Source: Struthidea cinerea (taxonomy: Eukaryota; Chordata; Aves; Passeriformes; Corcoracidae). Taken from it: a DNA stretch of 64,000 nucleotides. A model generated the notes under the pieces. It did no database searches. It was given only the letters and a program-made list of their open reading frames with translations, and was not told the DNA's origin. Below are positions 49,601 through 63,099 of this stretch, piece by piece. The stretch's first letter is position 1, and each line of letters starts with the position of its first letter. The position numbers and the translations under genes were made by a program. The DNA is taken from positions 3,920,322-3,984,321 of the forward strand of contig VZTI01004088.1 of assembly GCA_013397865.1 (NCBI GenBank), in the 5' to 3' direction.

Positions 49601-51026
49601 GTTTTCCATCTGTGGATTGCAAGGCATTTTATTAATTATAATGAAAACATCAGAGTGTTTTTTGTGGGAAGTAAATGTTATGTGTGTTTTGCATATGGGT
49701 AATGATGATACTGGCCCTCATCTTCCAATACTGTTCTTGACTGCTCACTTCAAAAGCTGTAAGTTGAAATGAAATTGAGTTGTGATGATGGAAAAAAAAA
49801 CCAGGTTTTTGGACTGAAATCCTTTGAACCTTTCCAGATTATTTTTTATATGACAGTCACAGGAATGTGCTTACGCAGTGAGATTGCTCATTGTGTCTAG
49901 TTAAGCCATGTTAATTAGAAATAGGACTACAGACTCATTGTGCTATTATATTCCTCTCTATATGTAGCTCAATTGATATATTATGGCTCTGTAGAGTTAA
50001 TGAGTCACATGAGATGCAAACATTCTTTTTGTTCAAACAAAGTTTAAAAAATGTCACTGCACGTACTCTTTGAAGCGTGGGGTGGGGGAAGAACTGGTCA
50101 CAGGTGCTCTATAATATAAATGTTGTATGAATGGATGACTGGGCTGGATCATCCATATGTGATCCTCACAACTCCAAAAATCTTCCTCATGCAATGCATG
50201 AATCAAGACAGAAACTGATATATCTGTGGTTCATTTATTTTTGTTTTATGAACTTTACATTCTAGCATGCAGTGAGAATGATTATAATACATTTATAATA
50301 TTTAAGCAATGTCTTTTCCTGAAGGAATGCCATCAAAGAAAAATTGAGAAGAAATAAAATCTTTCCTATCTGTTCAAGACGTGCAAAAGTAAAAATCTTT
50401 GCTTACAGATAAGTTTGGGAGCAAGTTGGGTCCTTCTGAGAAGCAGGCAAAAGTGGGTCAAACATTGACTTCCTGAGGTTCCTTCCTACCTGAATTAGCC
50501 TGTAAGCTTATATTTGTAAAATATAATAGTTCCATACTTGTTGCCATTACACCCATGGTTGTGATCCCTTTGGGATTCTAGTTGGACAGCGCTTACACTC
50601 ATGAGGCCTCAAAAGAATAGCACATGGTGGAAAATAATGCATGATATTAAAACTGAAGCAAGGGAAAATATAGACTTGTGTGGTTTGGGGAGTCAAAAGA
50701 AGTTAAAAAGCTACCACGCTCAACTTTTCCATACTTTTGAGCTTTGGCAGCTTGTTGGTGGTGACTTTTAATTTGCAAATGGCATTGAAAGGGTGAGGCA
50801 GTATTTTCTGAAACTGCTCCAGCTTGGATTTCAAGAACTTGACCCAGTCCTCGGTGAGACAGTAGCTTGGTTCTAGGTATCCAGATCTCAGGCACCTATA
50901 CAACATGTAGAAAACTCAGAAGAACTGAAAGAATTGCCTCAGTAAGAAATCTTAGTAAAATCTTAGTGCAGAAAGACTGGCTAAAACCGTTTAAAAATAT
51001 GAACAATCAAAATAACGCTCACTTTC

Positions 51027-51042
51027 TTTTTTTTTTTTTTTT
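51027..51042. repeat. Poly(T) run, 16 bases
   Basis: Sixteen uninterrupted T. No retrocopy body is recognisable on either side. Confidence 0.9.
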
Positions 51043-51850
51043 CCAATTCTTGCCAAGGATTGGATCCTGGAGAGTAAATCAGAAGAGAATTTGACCTAGG
51101 CAGTTAATTCCATGACATGATAAAATTGCAGTTTGGGGAATCTTCTGCCTTCTTACCTGAATTCAGGATCCCAGGCTGTGTGCTTCACACCTTTGTCCTT
51201 TTTACATGAGTTTCAATGCTGTCATACATTTCCCTCTTCAAACCATACCTCTGTTCTCTCTAACTCTCTTCCTATAAAACCTTTTTCCCCCTGCCTTCTC
51301 TATTTTTTAGCCCTGCTCTTAGGCTTTCCACCACTACTTTTATCCTTGAGTTGGCCTTCAATCATCCTCTTTCTGTTTCACCTCCATTTTGTAATTTATC
51401 TTTTGTTTTCTGGGTTCTGAGGGGTGATTGAGCAGTTTAGAACTTTTTTTTGAAGAGCTAATGGACTTAGCTCACTTCGGAGTGTAATGTCCTTTTGGAT
51501 CCCATAGAGTTCATGAAAGTCCGAGGAAAAAAATGGCATTATATTGATATATCCTGGCAGCTTATTGCAGTATTTCCCCATTCATCACATGCATGATGTC
51601 TGAAAGGAATGTGTTGTAACCTTCTCTTAGCGCAGCTGAAAGACCAGAATAATTTTCCTTTGATAAAGGGTTTTTGTCTCTGAACCATGAAAAAAATTCT
51701 GCCTCTTTCTCAAGCTTGACTTAGATATTTGGGCACTTATACTGAGCACAGGATAGTAAATAAAAAGTTGTTAGTTTAGATTCACGTTGACACGTGTTGG
51801 CAGATATATTTAAATACAGGCTCTACTCTCTTACAGGGAACATCATATAG

Positions 51851-51874
51851 CCAGAACACCAGAACACCAGAACA
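51851..51874. repeat. Three tandem CCAGAACA units
   Basis: The 8-bp unit CCAGAACA occurs exactly three times in a row. It is a short tandem repeat with no attached element. Confidence 0.9.
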
Positions 51875-51975
51875 ACGGCAGCCGGTCCAGCTCTGCAATG
51901 TTAGAACTGATTTCATATCTGACATAAAAGAACTGTTTGAGCTTAATCAAAATTAAACACAGTTTTAAAATTTCT

Positions 51976-51990
51976 TGCTGCTGCTGCTGC
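51976..51990. repeat. (TGC)5 triplet repeat
   Basis: Five exact TGC units. Not in any credible coding frame. Confidence 0.9.
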
Positions 51991-54900
51991 AAGAAGAAGT
52001 GATCACAAATTCTTATTTTAAAATATGGATGAACTTAAGCCATACCTGAACCCTGAGCTGCAGACTCAACTTCCTCAATCTCATGTACTGGGACTTGCTC
52101 TTTGAGCACAAATAAGTTTATTCCAGATATGAATATGGAAATACACAGAGTGCATCAGGATTTATGTTTCTGGCTAGAAATAAAAGTAATGTTATCGTTA
52201 AAGACACCAGTTTGCATCTCTGTTTATCTTTGTGTTTCTTGTTTATTGTTCCTTCTAACAAGACTTTGCACCCTGGACAGTGCTAACTTTTAGAAGTTAT
52301 GTTTTTTAGTATTTTCTTTTTGGTCTTGGGACTGTTTTACCATTTGATTACATTTCACCAAGAAAATTGTGCTGGATATATTATTTAGTGAAAACAACTT
52401 GCCAAGATGCAGAGAGAGAATTGCTTTGATGAGGATTCTCTGAACAGGATACAAAAAAAAGAATATTTGGAGGTCTTTGGTGCTCAGGGAGATGCATGTA
52501 TTTCATAAAATTAATTGATTCCAGTCTGTCAAAGGCTTTTATCATGCTAGAATAGTATATAAGAAAATCCAGATGACACAATACAGCGTTATATTATGCT
52601 TGTTAGGATCCTGGCTCCTTGAGGAGCTTATATACCCTTACTCAGTCCCTTCTGACCTTCTAAAAGCACCGAAGATGCTCAGAGTCCTTCCTGGGACAGC
52701 CAGACTCTCCCAGGATGAGAGGGAATACCCATAAGTCCTCTGCAAGGGTAGTGTCACCTTCCTATGCAAAAACAACCCTTGGAACAAATTCAATTTTTTA
52801 CAGTCAGTAGCCGAAATGCCATGGCTCATGGAAAACTATAGATCCTCCAGTGTTATTAATATCCTACCTTTGGGACATACACGTGTTGACCTCTATTCCC
52901 AAAATGTATCTTTGAGTGCTGGAAGTATTTTGTAAAGAATATAAGGCAAATATCTTTGCACAAAGATTATTGTATCTGATGGAAGAGGGATAATTCAGAC
53001 ATTCAAAATAATTACCAGAGGCAGGTGCACTTTGTAGTGTCAAAACACTAAAGTCCTTGATGCTTAACAAGATAGTGACAAATTTCATGGCCACTGACCT
53101 CTGTTTCTGGAACAAGCTACTGATATCTTATATCTGTCTTTCTAATTTTTTTTCTCCTACTGCCCAATGTTAAAATGCACCAGTCTTTCAAAAGTTCATT
53201 CAACATCAGACCTCTTCAAAGATTTCTACGGCTGGTAACCTAAAATAGGAACCTTAGGCATGCTAAAAATACACTATGATTGCAAGCATATTTAGAAGTC
53301 AACTGTGAGTTGGAAATAGGATGTGCATTGAGATTTCTGCCATGTGACACCACAGACTTTATTGCAGTGGCAGTGCTGGAGTAGCCCTTCATCTGCAGTT
53401 TCAGCCCAGTGTATGGTGGGCATGCAAAAAGCACCGCATGCTGCACCAGTGGCAGTTTCTCTGTGGGTGGAAGTGCTGTTTGCTTGCATGTGCTGTGTTA
53501 GATGATGCAATTGCTGCTTTACTGCCTTTTCATCACTGGGGTGCTGCATGTGGTGCTCTGGAAAGCAGCCCTGTGCCCATGGGAAGGCTCAAACACCCAA
53601 CAAAATTACAAAGCTGACAAGGAAGAGGGAAATTTTCTTAGGGACCTAGTAGGGTCTGAATGGAGATGATACAACTCAAGATGTCACCAAAAATTGCTGG
53701 ACTGGGCCATGGGCAGGGATTTTCTCTGCAACGCTCAAAAAACTCTTTTCTCACCTTCCTATCTGTGGCTATTCCAGGGTCAGTGGGGTTGCTGTGCATC
53801 TAGAAAGAGTATTTGCCTTCCACCTGGGTATCAGATATAGAAAGGGAGTAGTTAGCATATCTAATGCTTAGGGACATAAGAGCAAATGCTTCCCCTTCAG
53901 GATCAGCAGCCAAAGCTCCCTCAAATGGAAGGTAGTTTTCCACGAACATGTAAGCCTAGAATACTCAGACTGCAGCAAAAAGCAGAATTGTGACTACGGA
54001 AAAGAAAATGCAAACTAAGTGCTACAGCATTTTGAGGCAAAGCCCTGAGCTGTCAATGATTTTTTCTGTGCCAAGGATGTGGTATTTTCTGTATCTGGCA
54101 TGTGCAGTTCCCCAGAAAATATGAAACATGGCTCTGTTTCTTTTCCCAATTTTTCTTATTTCCAGCGTATCCCACAGATACTCTTTGGCTCCAGCCTCTC
54201 TAACAACAGGGATAGTGGAAAGAGGGGTTAATTTTTTTCAAGATATGATGCTTACACTGATTGGAAAGGGCTAGATCAAGCTCTGCTAAGGGGAAAAATG
54301 ACCCAAAGTATGGCAGGGTTAATAACTAGAAAGCTTTAAAGTCAAGAACGCCGTGTTCTGCAAGACTTGGTGGTGCTGCAGGTGAGTGGTATGTGTGGAA
54401 AGTATGAAAGGTGACAGCTGGACAGTAAATTCATGTAGCTGAGGAGTTTCTTTGTTTTATGCTTGAATAGCATTTGGCTCAGTGGCATTTTGGTCTGTGA
54501 CTGGACTCATCAGACAAATAAATGGACTGTTTTCTTTTTGGCCCTGAAGGGAACGGGCATGTGTTTGTGCTGCATATATTATCTGAGCAGATTCAGACTC
54601 AGTATCACACTGTCACATCCAGGACAACTTCAGGTCAGAGCAGGGTTCCAACCAGCTCCTTCCAAGTTGTTTTTGGGGACTTTGTAATCTAGCTGTGTTT
54701 TGATGCCCAGGGACACAGGAGCCAGCTGGCAAAGGTCCTCACCCACAGCCTCTCAAAATCTATTTTCATGGGCTTCAGTGAGATTTGAATTAAGGTTTTT
54801 AGGCTGAAGTTCCCATCGCTTGGTGCCAGTAATTGGGTCAGTTACTCCAAAGTGTTCAGCACTTGTGATTCTTGTAAGAGCCTTCATAGTCATATTTTCC

Positions 54901-56849
54901 AGAGAGCCCAAAGACCTGTTGTATTTAAGCTACAGAAAAACCAGTCACAAATGTGCTGTTTGCATCTAGGGAATGCAGCATTCTTAATTGTTCATCCTCC
55001 AGGTATGCTCCAGAAAATATTGATAATGATAAAATTTTCTGTGGTACTGATAAATACTGCTTTCACATACACAGCCTCAATAGATCTGATACATTTCTCA
55101 GGAGAGCAGAAACAATTACAATAGTTACATATACTGAATTTTCTTTCCTCCTTCCTACCTGTTTGCTGTTAATAAACAGAAAGCTACCAATTTCCTTTGC
55201 ACACCGGCATGCTAGAAATTAATGGAGTAAATGCACATGCTGTTTTACTTTGCCAGAGAGTGGCTTATACAACAGATTTTTACTCTGTAAGACAGATTTT
55301 GCTGTATTTGTGCTTTTTTCATCTCCCCCTGAGGAGTATTAACTCAAAGCAATCACAAGACACCCAACCTTGCCTGCTGCTTCTTGAACTGCTGTATCCT
55401 CTTCTTTGCTTCTTGCTTCTCTATTTGAAGCTTTTTTTATTCTTTTTTTCTTGATGAGGAAACAGCAGCAACCAAAAAACGTAACGGGTGTCTCCTTTCC
55501 TAAAATAATAACTCTTTGATGCAAGAAAACAAACACATAGAACATTTCTGTTCACATAGGATTTACTTTTAGCAACTGTGTTCTTTCTACCCAAATGAAG
55601 ATAGGTAGAGTGCTCTGTGAAGTACAGTATTGGAAAAGGAAGACGTGTACACGCTTGGAAAATGCTGAGCTGCTTGTGAAGCTATGGACACTGCATGTTT
55701 ATGACTTGGTTTTCTAAGCAATCTCCAGAGCTTGAACGGATTACAGTGATATTTTAACAAGGCTGCTGGCATCCCTCACCAGCTTTCACTTACCGAGAAA
55801 GCTAAAAGATGGAAGAATGTAATTATTTCCACATAAGCTAAGTGCTAGTGGCTGATTGTTATGAGAACTTTGATGCTTTAAACTTCATCTTCTGAAGGCA
55901 AACAGGTAAGTCTCACAGGCTTCTCTTCCAGGGCTTATTTTGGTGAGGGAGCAGGGGCTTGCAGGGGACCGGTGTCGAAGGGAAACATGTTTGATATGAA
56001 GGCAAACTGTTTGTCTCTAGATTTTAAACATGCAGTATTGCACATTGTCGTTTTCTGCCTGTCAGGTTACAAATCCATTACCTATACAGTAGCTATTATT
56101 TCTTTCCATAGCCAAGATATGAATCTCACTCCAAATTAATCCCTAACTTTTATACATTTTATACTACTGGAAGAGAATGTGTATTCCAATCATCTGTGCA
56201 TACTGAAATGTCCATTTCTAAATCTCTTTCAGTCATCCTACAATTACTTCTAGATTGATTACTCTGGTAAAAAAAATGTTATGAAAATGTATATGAAAAA
56301 TGAAATAATATGTATAGGATTGTGCTTTCTAAAGATGATTTTTGTTGAACAGTTTTTCCCTTAAAACAGGATTTCCTGAACTGAGATCTTTGGGCAGCTT
56401 ACTTTTCAGATGAGATCTGCATTGTTGTAGAAATACTGTGGTAAACAAGGCGTTTCCTAGCTTGCAAGTGGGAATCTAACAGCATCAAAAATAGATATTT
56501 CTTTCCCTTTCACCCTTGAAAGAACACTTATTCTCTTTGAGTAATGGCACTGCTGTGCCTCTAGAGGTGAGGCTTCCTATTTGAAGACTTTTAACATAAA
56601 AGCCCTTTTTACCATTTAGAAAAAAAAGAAAAACCTTTGACCATAAATAGGTTTTGTCTTAATTAAGTTTTTTCGTGTCCTCTGAGAACATTTTCTACCT
56701 TATATATTATTAGTATTGAAGGGCAAAAATTTTACACAATTCTCTAAGATTTTTGTTTACAAGAATGACTGTCAGAGAAGATAGTATTTCGAGTTAAAAA
56801 TAAATATTAATAGTTCTTGTTTGTTTGTTTTAAAATATGGTTGTTTACA

Positions 56850-57180
56850 GAAAGAATTAATTTAAGCTCCATTTCCAATCTGGCTGCGTTAATTGAAACA
56901 AATCCTGCTGGCAGACACAATTTTAAATAAACTTCTAAGAATAATTAGAAGTGTAATTAACAGAAGACTGAGTTATTATCACTTTCTCCTCCGTATAATA
57001 ATTCTGCATAAAAACATGAGAAATGGCTCTCATTAAAATCTCACAGCAGAGAAATCCACAGAAGGGAGTGAGACATTAAAACAAAGCATTCAAGATGTGC
57101 AAATACTGTGATTAATTAATTAAACAGACACCAGCTCCAAGGAAAAGCCTGAAAGCAATTAGGATATTTAAGAAATAGAT
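56850..57180. promoter_or_regulatory. Candidate conserved non-coding element (homeodomain-type motifs)
   Basis: This AT-rich but complex segment is dense in TAAT-core sites: GTTAATTG, AATTAG, GTAATTAA, a TTAATTAATTAA run near 57113-57124 and CAATTAGG. It also contains an 8-bp perfect inverted repeat, ACTTCTAA (56931-56938) and TTAGAAGT (56945-56952), around six bases. The texture, with no simple repeats, no transposon and many homeodomain-type cores, is what deeply conserved enhancers in gene deserts look like. AT-rich DNA gives many TAAT sites by chance, so this is inference only. Confidence 0.3.
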
Positions 57181-57940
57181 ATATCATAAAGAGTTAACAT
57201 ATTCAGGCTGGTTTTGATTTGTCTTGTTTTGCTGGTTTTACTTTTTCAGAGGCGATAGCTCAGAGTACCTTGTGGATCTACCTTTGTGTATTTTGCTGGT
57301 ATCATTTAGCTCTGTGAAATCCTTCTGAATACCAGGGCCTTAATCATCAGTAAAGTTTTCAAAATACCAATCAATGGAGTGACTATTTTGGAAAGATTTA
57401 AAAGAGCCTGGCAGAGGATTGCTGATGGAGAGCTTTTCCCCCACTCGCTAAGGGGCATTCTCTGTTAAACTTGAGAGACTTTCTGAGCTGTTCCCAGTGA
57501 CTTTCACCAGAAAGATGCTTACAAAGAGACCTCTGCTAGTGGCAAAAAGAAAACCAAACCGGCTGCTGAGTCTTTTGTGAAGCAAAGAATGAACAGGCAT
57601 TTGAGTGGTTTTACCCGTCAGAATGCTGGTATTCTGGTGATCAGCTGTATTCAGAATAGAAATGCCTCCTGCAGTTACTTAAATCTGGCTTCTGTCAAAT
57701 TCCTCAAGGTGCATTTATTCAAATACTGTGCATTATCATGACACCACCCATACTGTATATTTTGGAGTGTTGAATAATGGTTAGGACTACTTCGGCTGCT
57801 ATGCAATATTAATTCCAGCAACATCCTGTGTAGTAATTAAGAGGTTTAGGTGTGAATCATATAAATATTCAGGTTGTTACTTTTCTTAATGCTTGGAAGT
57901 TAACCCAGGAAATGAGACCCCCAGCTCTTTCACTAAAGGG
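57181..57940. other. Non-coding DNA, no gene recognised
   Basis: Nothing recognisable; complex AT-rich sequence similar in texture to the preceding segment. Confidence 0.5.
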
Positions 57941-58028
57941 AAAAAAAAACAACCAAACAAACACACAATAAAAGAGAGAAGAAAGGGGAAAAAAAGAAGG
58001 AAAAAAAAAGAGGGGAGAGAGAGAGAAA
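57941..58028. repeat. A-rich and polypurine low-complexity tract
   Basis: An A-run followed by AAC/AAAC-type sequence (to about 57967) leads into an almost pure A/G tract ending in GAGAGAGAGAGA. This is low-complexity sequence able to mispair or form triplex-type structures. Confidence 0.85.
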
Positions 58029-60019
58029 TTTTTGTTCTATGGTATTAAATAGTAAAGTCATGTAATACACACCCAAGAGCTTAACGGAACTGTAGTAGGA
58101 CTAATTTAGTCCATGTCTGTCTAATCCTTTATTAGCATACTATTATTTTTTTGCCCAGTGGGTATACTGCCTGTTGAGAAATAATGTGAATATTTATTAA
58201 GCAGTAATAACTATTGCTGCTTGGGAGCTTTTTTTGCCACGTGTGAACATGCTTATCTAGAAAAGAATTTCAGGCAGATGATCACCCTTGGGATTCAATG
58301 AATTCATGCATTGCATGTCCTATCTTACTGCACGGCTGTACAACAAGATTACTGTTTTTCTAATGAGAAACCCAGACACTGCAAACACATCATCGCCACT
58401 CAGAAAATAGTACTTGTCTTCTGGAGTGGTTCAATGTAAGCACAGAACTAGTCCGTTTCAGCAGCATTAGAGGGGCAAGTCTGCCTCTATTTGGTGCAAC
58501 AGGCTAAGCAGTTTCTGTCTGAGACTGGAGGAGTCTCCTAAGAACACAGCTCAGTCATCTTCCCATAAAAATCAGGGAGCGTTTTTCTACCTGTTTCAGA
58601 GGATTAGGATAAAACTCCCTATTTTGACATCTAACTTGTGTTTTCAATATCAATAACTTCCCCCCAAAAAATACAACTGCCACTGTATATTGCACATACA
58701 AAATGGAAGTCTGGGTCAAGATATCAATTTTTAAATTGGTTGATATTCATTTTTATTTCGTTTCCATCCTAAGAAGTTTGTTTCAAAACATGTTTTCTTT
58801 TTCTAAAGAAAAAAAGATGCTTAGTGTATATATTTTTTGCAGTAAAAATGGCTGTGCTACTAGCCAGGTAGTCACATTTTTGTGCATGCATTTTTGATAC
58901 AGCTGTATTGAAAAGCTATTTTTAGTGCTAGGGTGATGTAAGGAAGCAGTGCTATATTGCTGGTACATAACAAATTTAAACTGAAGCTAACTCTTCAATG
59001 AACAAAAATTAGTACTGCAATCAATTGTACTGGCTACGCCGATGTAAATTAAGGGTAACTTCATTGAAATCAGTGAATGTAAGAGGTTTCCTTTTCCATA
59101 AATTAAATACAAGTCAGATCCAATAATATTTGTTTCAGACCAACTTGTAAAAGTATGAACAAATTCGACAATTATCAAACACAAGCTGTAACCTTTTATC
59201 ATTCTTTAGTCAGTTGGCAGTTAAGTTGTAGTAAAGAAGCATTTATCTAGAAAGAAAGAGAATAACAAATGTTTTTCATTTTACTGACTTTACTTACCAT
59301 TTACTTACCATGTACTATTTTCTTAGTGTTGCAAGTTTTTGACAACTACGGTATCATCGTCTGATTTGCATTGATGGAAACCAGAAAACAAAGAGACCAG
59401 TTGCCATACAGGATATTGAAAATAATTATTACAATAATATTATATTTAAAATACGTTAAAAATAGAGGTTAGGGATGCTAAATATTCTGCAGATAGATGA
59501 AACTATGTGTACATCCTCTGTCATGCTTTGGATAGTTTTTTGAATGAAGGTCTATTTCTTATGGTTGGATTTTTCAATTAATTGCTGATGATCTGGAAAT
59601 GCACTCACTGAGGCACAGACTCTCCTGCGTGTATTATGGCATTTAAACTAAAAAGGCAAGAAATCAATTCAGTTGTTTGTGCTGTAATTGACTGAATAGC
59701 AAATGTGACACAGGATATTGAAAGGTCAAAATGAGGAACATACCCAGAACACTTACTTGCAAATAATTTTCACAAGTTTTTAATCAAAATTTGGTTAATA
59801 ATTGAATTACACCTTTTATTTCATATATTAAATAATTTGCATGATCTGGGCACACTTTTGTATTTCTAATTAAATTACTGTACCCTTTAAATACAATACC
59901 GCATTTAAAAATCTAATTCACTTCCCAAATCACAGGTACTGGAAAAGGTGCGGCTTGCAAGGAATAAAGTGATGGTCTTTATATTATTCAGCTGTGATTG
60001 TGATGAAGGCAAATGTTTT
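58029..60019. other. Non-coding DNA, no gene recognised
   Basis: AT-rich, with no exon or transposon recognised. The part at 58090-58460 has higher complexity and looks like possible conserved non-coding sequence, but nothing in it is diagnostic. Confidence 0.5.
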
Positions 60020-60745
60020 GGGAAGCGAGATGTTTCATCTGCTGTCAGTGTCTGGACCATGCTGTGGCAGGCAGCTGGGGCAGCTGGGGAGGAGGTTTCC
60101 CGTGTCACCTGACGGCCTCTGCACTGTGCTGTGGGGAGGCACCTGCTGCTGACAGACACTGCAGAAGCCATCTGAGCACACAAGGAGGAAGGCTGGTGCA
60201 CCTCTGCTTCCGGCTCTCTGGTCTTGCCTGCTCCTGACTTGCAGGGAGATTCCCGAGAGAATTTTCTGCTTCAAATTCTTAAATGTCTGACAGTCTGTGG
60301 CCCCATCTTCCAAGTCGGCAGGGGCCTTTGCTTTGCTTCAGGTTAGAGGACAGCAATTGCCTAGCATAGTAAGGAGCCCAACCACCCTGTCTGCCCTCTG
60401 TCCCTGCAGCACAGGCATCCACTCATCCAGAGAAAGGCCCTGTTTCCCTGGCCTCAGCCACCACTTCATGCTTGCAGCAGCACCCATTTGCCTTCTTCAA
60501 ATGCCATCTTTCCAGTTGGCCCTTACCTACTCTGGGCTAGAACATACTGACAAAAGTGTCTTTTTTGTTCCCGTTTGTCTCCCTGGGGACTTTCACCTTC
60601 ATGTCCTGGCAAATCAGTCTAAGATCAGAAACGGCCTTTTGCCCAACCTGGTGCCATGGCTTGTTTCATGTCCCCGTTATTTTGGTGCCCAAGGTCCTGT
60701 AGTAGGGGGCACCATGGAGGGTGCTGCCAAGTTTTGATGGGACAT
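60020..60745. other. GC-richer block, CpG-poor, nature unknown
   Basis: The base composition is clearly raised over the flanks, but I see only about nine CpGs, so it is not a CpG island. The plus strand is open for 146 codons (60297-60737) and the minus strand for 92-98 codons. The predicted plus-strand peptide has no recognisable domain, signal peptide or repeat. It could be a non-coding exon, an old unrecognised repeat or simply a composition patch. The palindrome CATTCCC-TCA-GGGAATG follows at 60755-60771. Confidence 0.35.
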
Positions 60746-62789
60746 CAGCTGTACCATTCCCTCAGGGAATGAGGGCTGACTGGGTCCTAGCTTGCTCTGG
60801 TCTTTCAGCTCACAGGATATCTGTTTTCTCAAAGAGGATTATGCTACTATTGAAAGGATATAAAAGTGGGAAGAGGAAAGATACATAGAAAATGGAATAG
60901 GAATAGAACATATGCATTAGTCAGCCTTTTCAATGAATAATAAAAGATATTTATATGAGATTAAATTCAAGTCTTGTGTAAGTGAAAGAGAGATACTGTA
61001 CATGCTTTAGGTAAGAGACTGAATTTTATCTAAGCAGCTTTGCATTTGCTAAAAAAAAAGGTAAAAATTGCACAAATGTCTACATCTCCAAACCTACCTC
61101 TCCTAATTTTTTTTTTTAATAATCTGATAGCTCCTTCTTACACACTAGTTTGCTTTCATATTGAAATCACCTGTTGTTGACTTGCTTTCTTTCTATGGTT
61201 GTTTTGTTTTATTGTTTTGCCCTTCAACTGCCCTTCCCTAAAACGTCTAATGATATTTTCTTCACTACAGAGAACTTCAACACTGCTTGGTATTCTGCCT
61301 TGTAAAAATAAAGTACAAAACAAAGCATATTAAAATATTAATACTTTGTTGTCACTCTTTTTAAAGATTGCACTGTTGGGGATAAAAATAGGCACCAGCA
61401 CTAATGTAAAGGAGTAATAGTGGAAAGATAAAATGACTACAACTTATCATGCTGGAAGAAATCTTTCTTTATTATGTGTTTGGTGAAATACATTCACATC
61501 AACTTAATAATTCCTTTGCAAGAATTTGTGAAATCTCTCCACCTCTCTTTGTTCCCTTAGTCTAAATGTTCCCATATTTCTCTGGATGTGGTACTTGGGG
61601 GATTAGGAATTCCCAGTATATGCTCATATCAATAAACATGTTGGATGAACTGAATATGTTCTGTAATCTGCTTCATACAGCAGCTCTGCTAACAAGGTCT
61701 AATGGTTCTTCCTGAGCTTTGAATATATGTGAAGCATCTGGCTTTGCTAAGAAAATGAGGCTAAACTGTAGATCTTTCTTTATAAAGCATGAAAGCAGAG
61801 TGTGGTGCAGCTAAGTTACTGTCAGAAATGTTACTCTCTTCCTTAAGATAACTGCTCTCCTTTTCACAAAGACCTGGTGTTTGCCACTTAGATAGGTCTT
61901 ACTAGATAGAGGTTGGAGTTTTTCAAGGGGAGAATTAGATAATTCTGCTGTGTGACTGCAAGCTAAGGCAGTTCTCCTGGCCTTGCCCTTTAACTTATCC
62001 TACCACTACAACAGAATAAAGAGCTGATCTAGCTCAGATCTTTGACAGTAATCATGCGTGAGCAGTTTGGCCAAGATCTAGTGTTGCACTTACTGCCAGG
62101 TCACAGGGAGAGAAATCTTGAGGTCTTTTCGTTTCTTGCATCTTACTTGTGCAACAGAAAGACAGCTTAGTCAGTGCTGAATAAATGCCATGACCTGACT
62201 AAGGATTTATACACCTGTCCTAATTTGGACAAATTTGGAGGAAACAAACACTACAAGAGAAATATCCTGTTTCAGACACCATGGTGTTTTGTGGGGTTCT
62301 TTCAGACTCTAGAGCCACAAAAGTCAGTGGAAGCCCTGCCACAGATTGCAGGGGTCAGGCCCTCTTCAGAGTCCATCCCCTTGGCATCAATCCTCTGTGT
62401 TGCTCCTACTGGGCCATCAATCAAGGCACTCTAGGAGAAACCCGTTTGAGCCGGCTCCAGTTACTCAGTTATCCCATCTCTTTTGTGGACCAAAACTAAA
62501 TGGCCTCTTTGCTGCTTCACTCTTCCATGGAACTTAAATGTATCAGATAAAGCAATTATAAGGTTTTGTCAGAGAGATCCATTTTGCAGTCTCAAAAGCA
62601 AAGTGTCAAAGATACCTAGGAAATTCCTCTGCATGGTGGTTCTGGTTTAGAGTGCACCCTTTCAGCCAGACAAGTGTCTGCTCTGTCTGAAGTTCAACAT
62701 GATAAAGAGCTCAGGATTGAGCAACAGTTACTGTTATTGCAGGGACTGATCTTAAGTGGCCACATGTTCAACTAGAAACTCACATAGGA
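60746..62789. other. Non-coding DNA, no gene recognised
   Basis: AT-rich up to about 61.9 kb, then more mixed. Frames of up to 86 codons near 62.17-62.5 kb overlap each other in three registers and match nothing I know. Confidence 0.55.
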
Positions 62790-63054
62790 TCAGAGCAAAT
62801 GACATGAAGCTGAGTCAGATGAGGTTCAGATTGGATATTAGGAGGAGTTCCTAACCCAGAGGGTGGTTGGGAACTGGAACAGGCTTCCCAGAAAAGTGGT
62901 CACAGCATCAGCCTGACAGAATTCAAGAAGTATTTGGACAAGGTTCTCAGGCACGTGGTGGGATTCTTGGGGATGTCCGGTGCAGGGCCAGGGGCTGGAC
63001 TTGCATGATCACTCTGGGTCCCTTCCTATTCAGGACATTCTATGTTTCTGTGAT
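62790..63054 (+). mobile_element. CR1 LINE 3' fragment
   Basis: A plus-strand CR1 end. GACATGAAGCTGAGTCAG (about 62801-62818) and GATTGGATATTAGGAGGAG (about 62830-62848) belong to the ORF2 C-terminus and 3' UTR. They are followed by GGGCCAGGGGCTGGACTTG (about 62985-63003) and the tail ACATTCTATGTTTCTGTGAT, ending at about 63053. It is 5' truncated with no functional coding. Its type resembles the stub at 14779-14850 more than the minus-strand copies at 20 and 41 kb. Confidence 0.88.
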
Positions 63055-63099
63055 AACTGTGTGACTTTCTTGTCATTTCAACATCTTGCAGTTGATCTT

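Larger units (their letters stand above)
43621..56849. other. Long non-coding interval, no gene recognised
   Basis: About 13 kb of AT-rich sequence with no exon, RNA gene, CpG cluster or clear interspersed repeat. The longest frame is 111 codons (48143-48478, plus), with no recognisable domain. Simple sequence is present: an A/T low-complexity block at 45100-45192, a 14-base T-run at 46250-46263, a 16-base T-run at 51027-51042, and the small repeats listed separately. A weak CR1-tail look-alike at 50130-50175 was not accepted. Confidence 0.55.

Noticed and set aside
50130..50175. CR1-tail-like string (GGGCTGGATCATCC ... AACTCC)
   Set aside because: Too short and diverged, and it lacks the terminal ATTCTATGA-type repeat.
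50188..58317. A 16-mer at 50188-50203 that is the exact reverse complement of 58302-58317
   Set aside because: Roughly one such 16-bp match is expected by chance in a 64-kb window, the 16-mer is itself rich in ATGCAT, and there is no extended homology.
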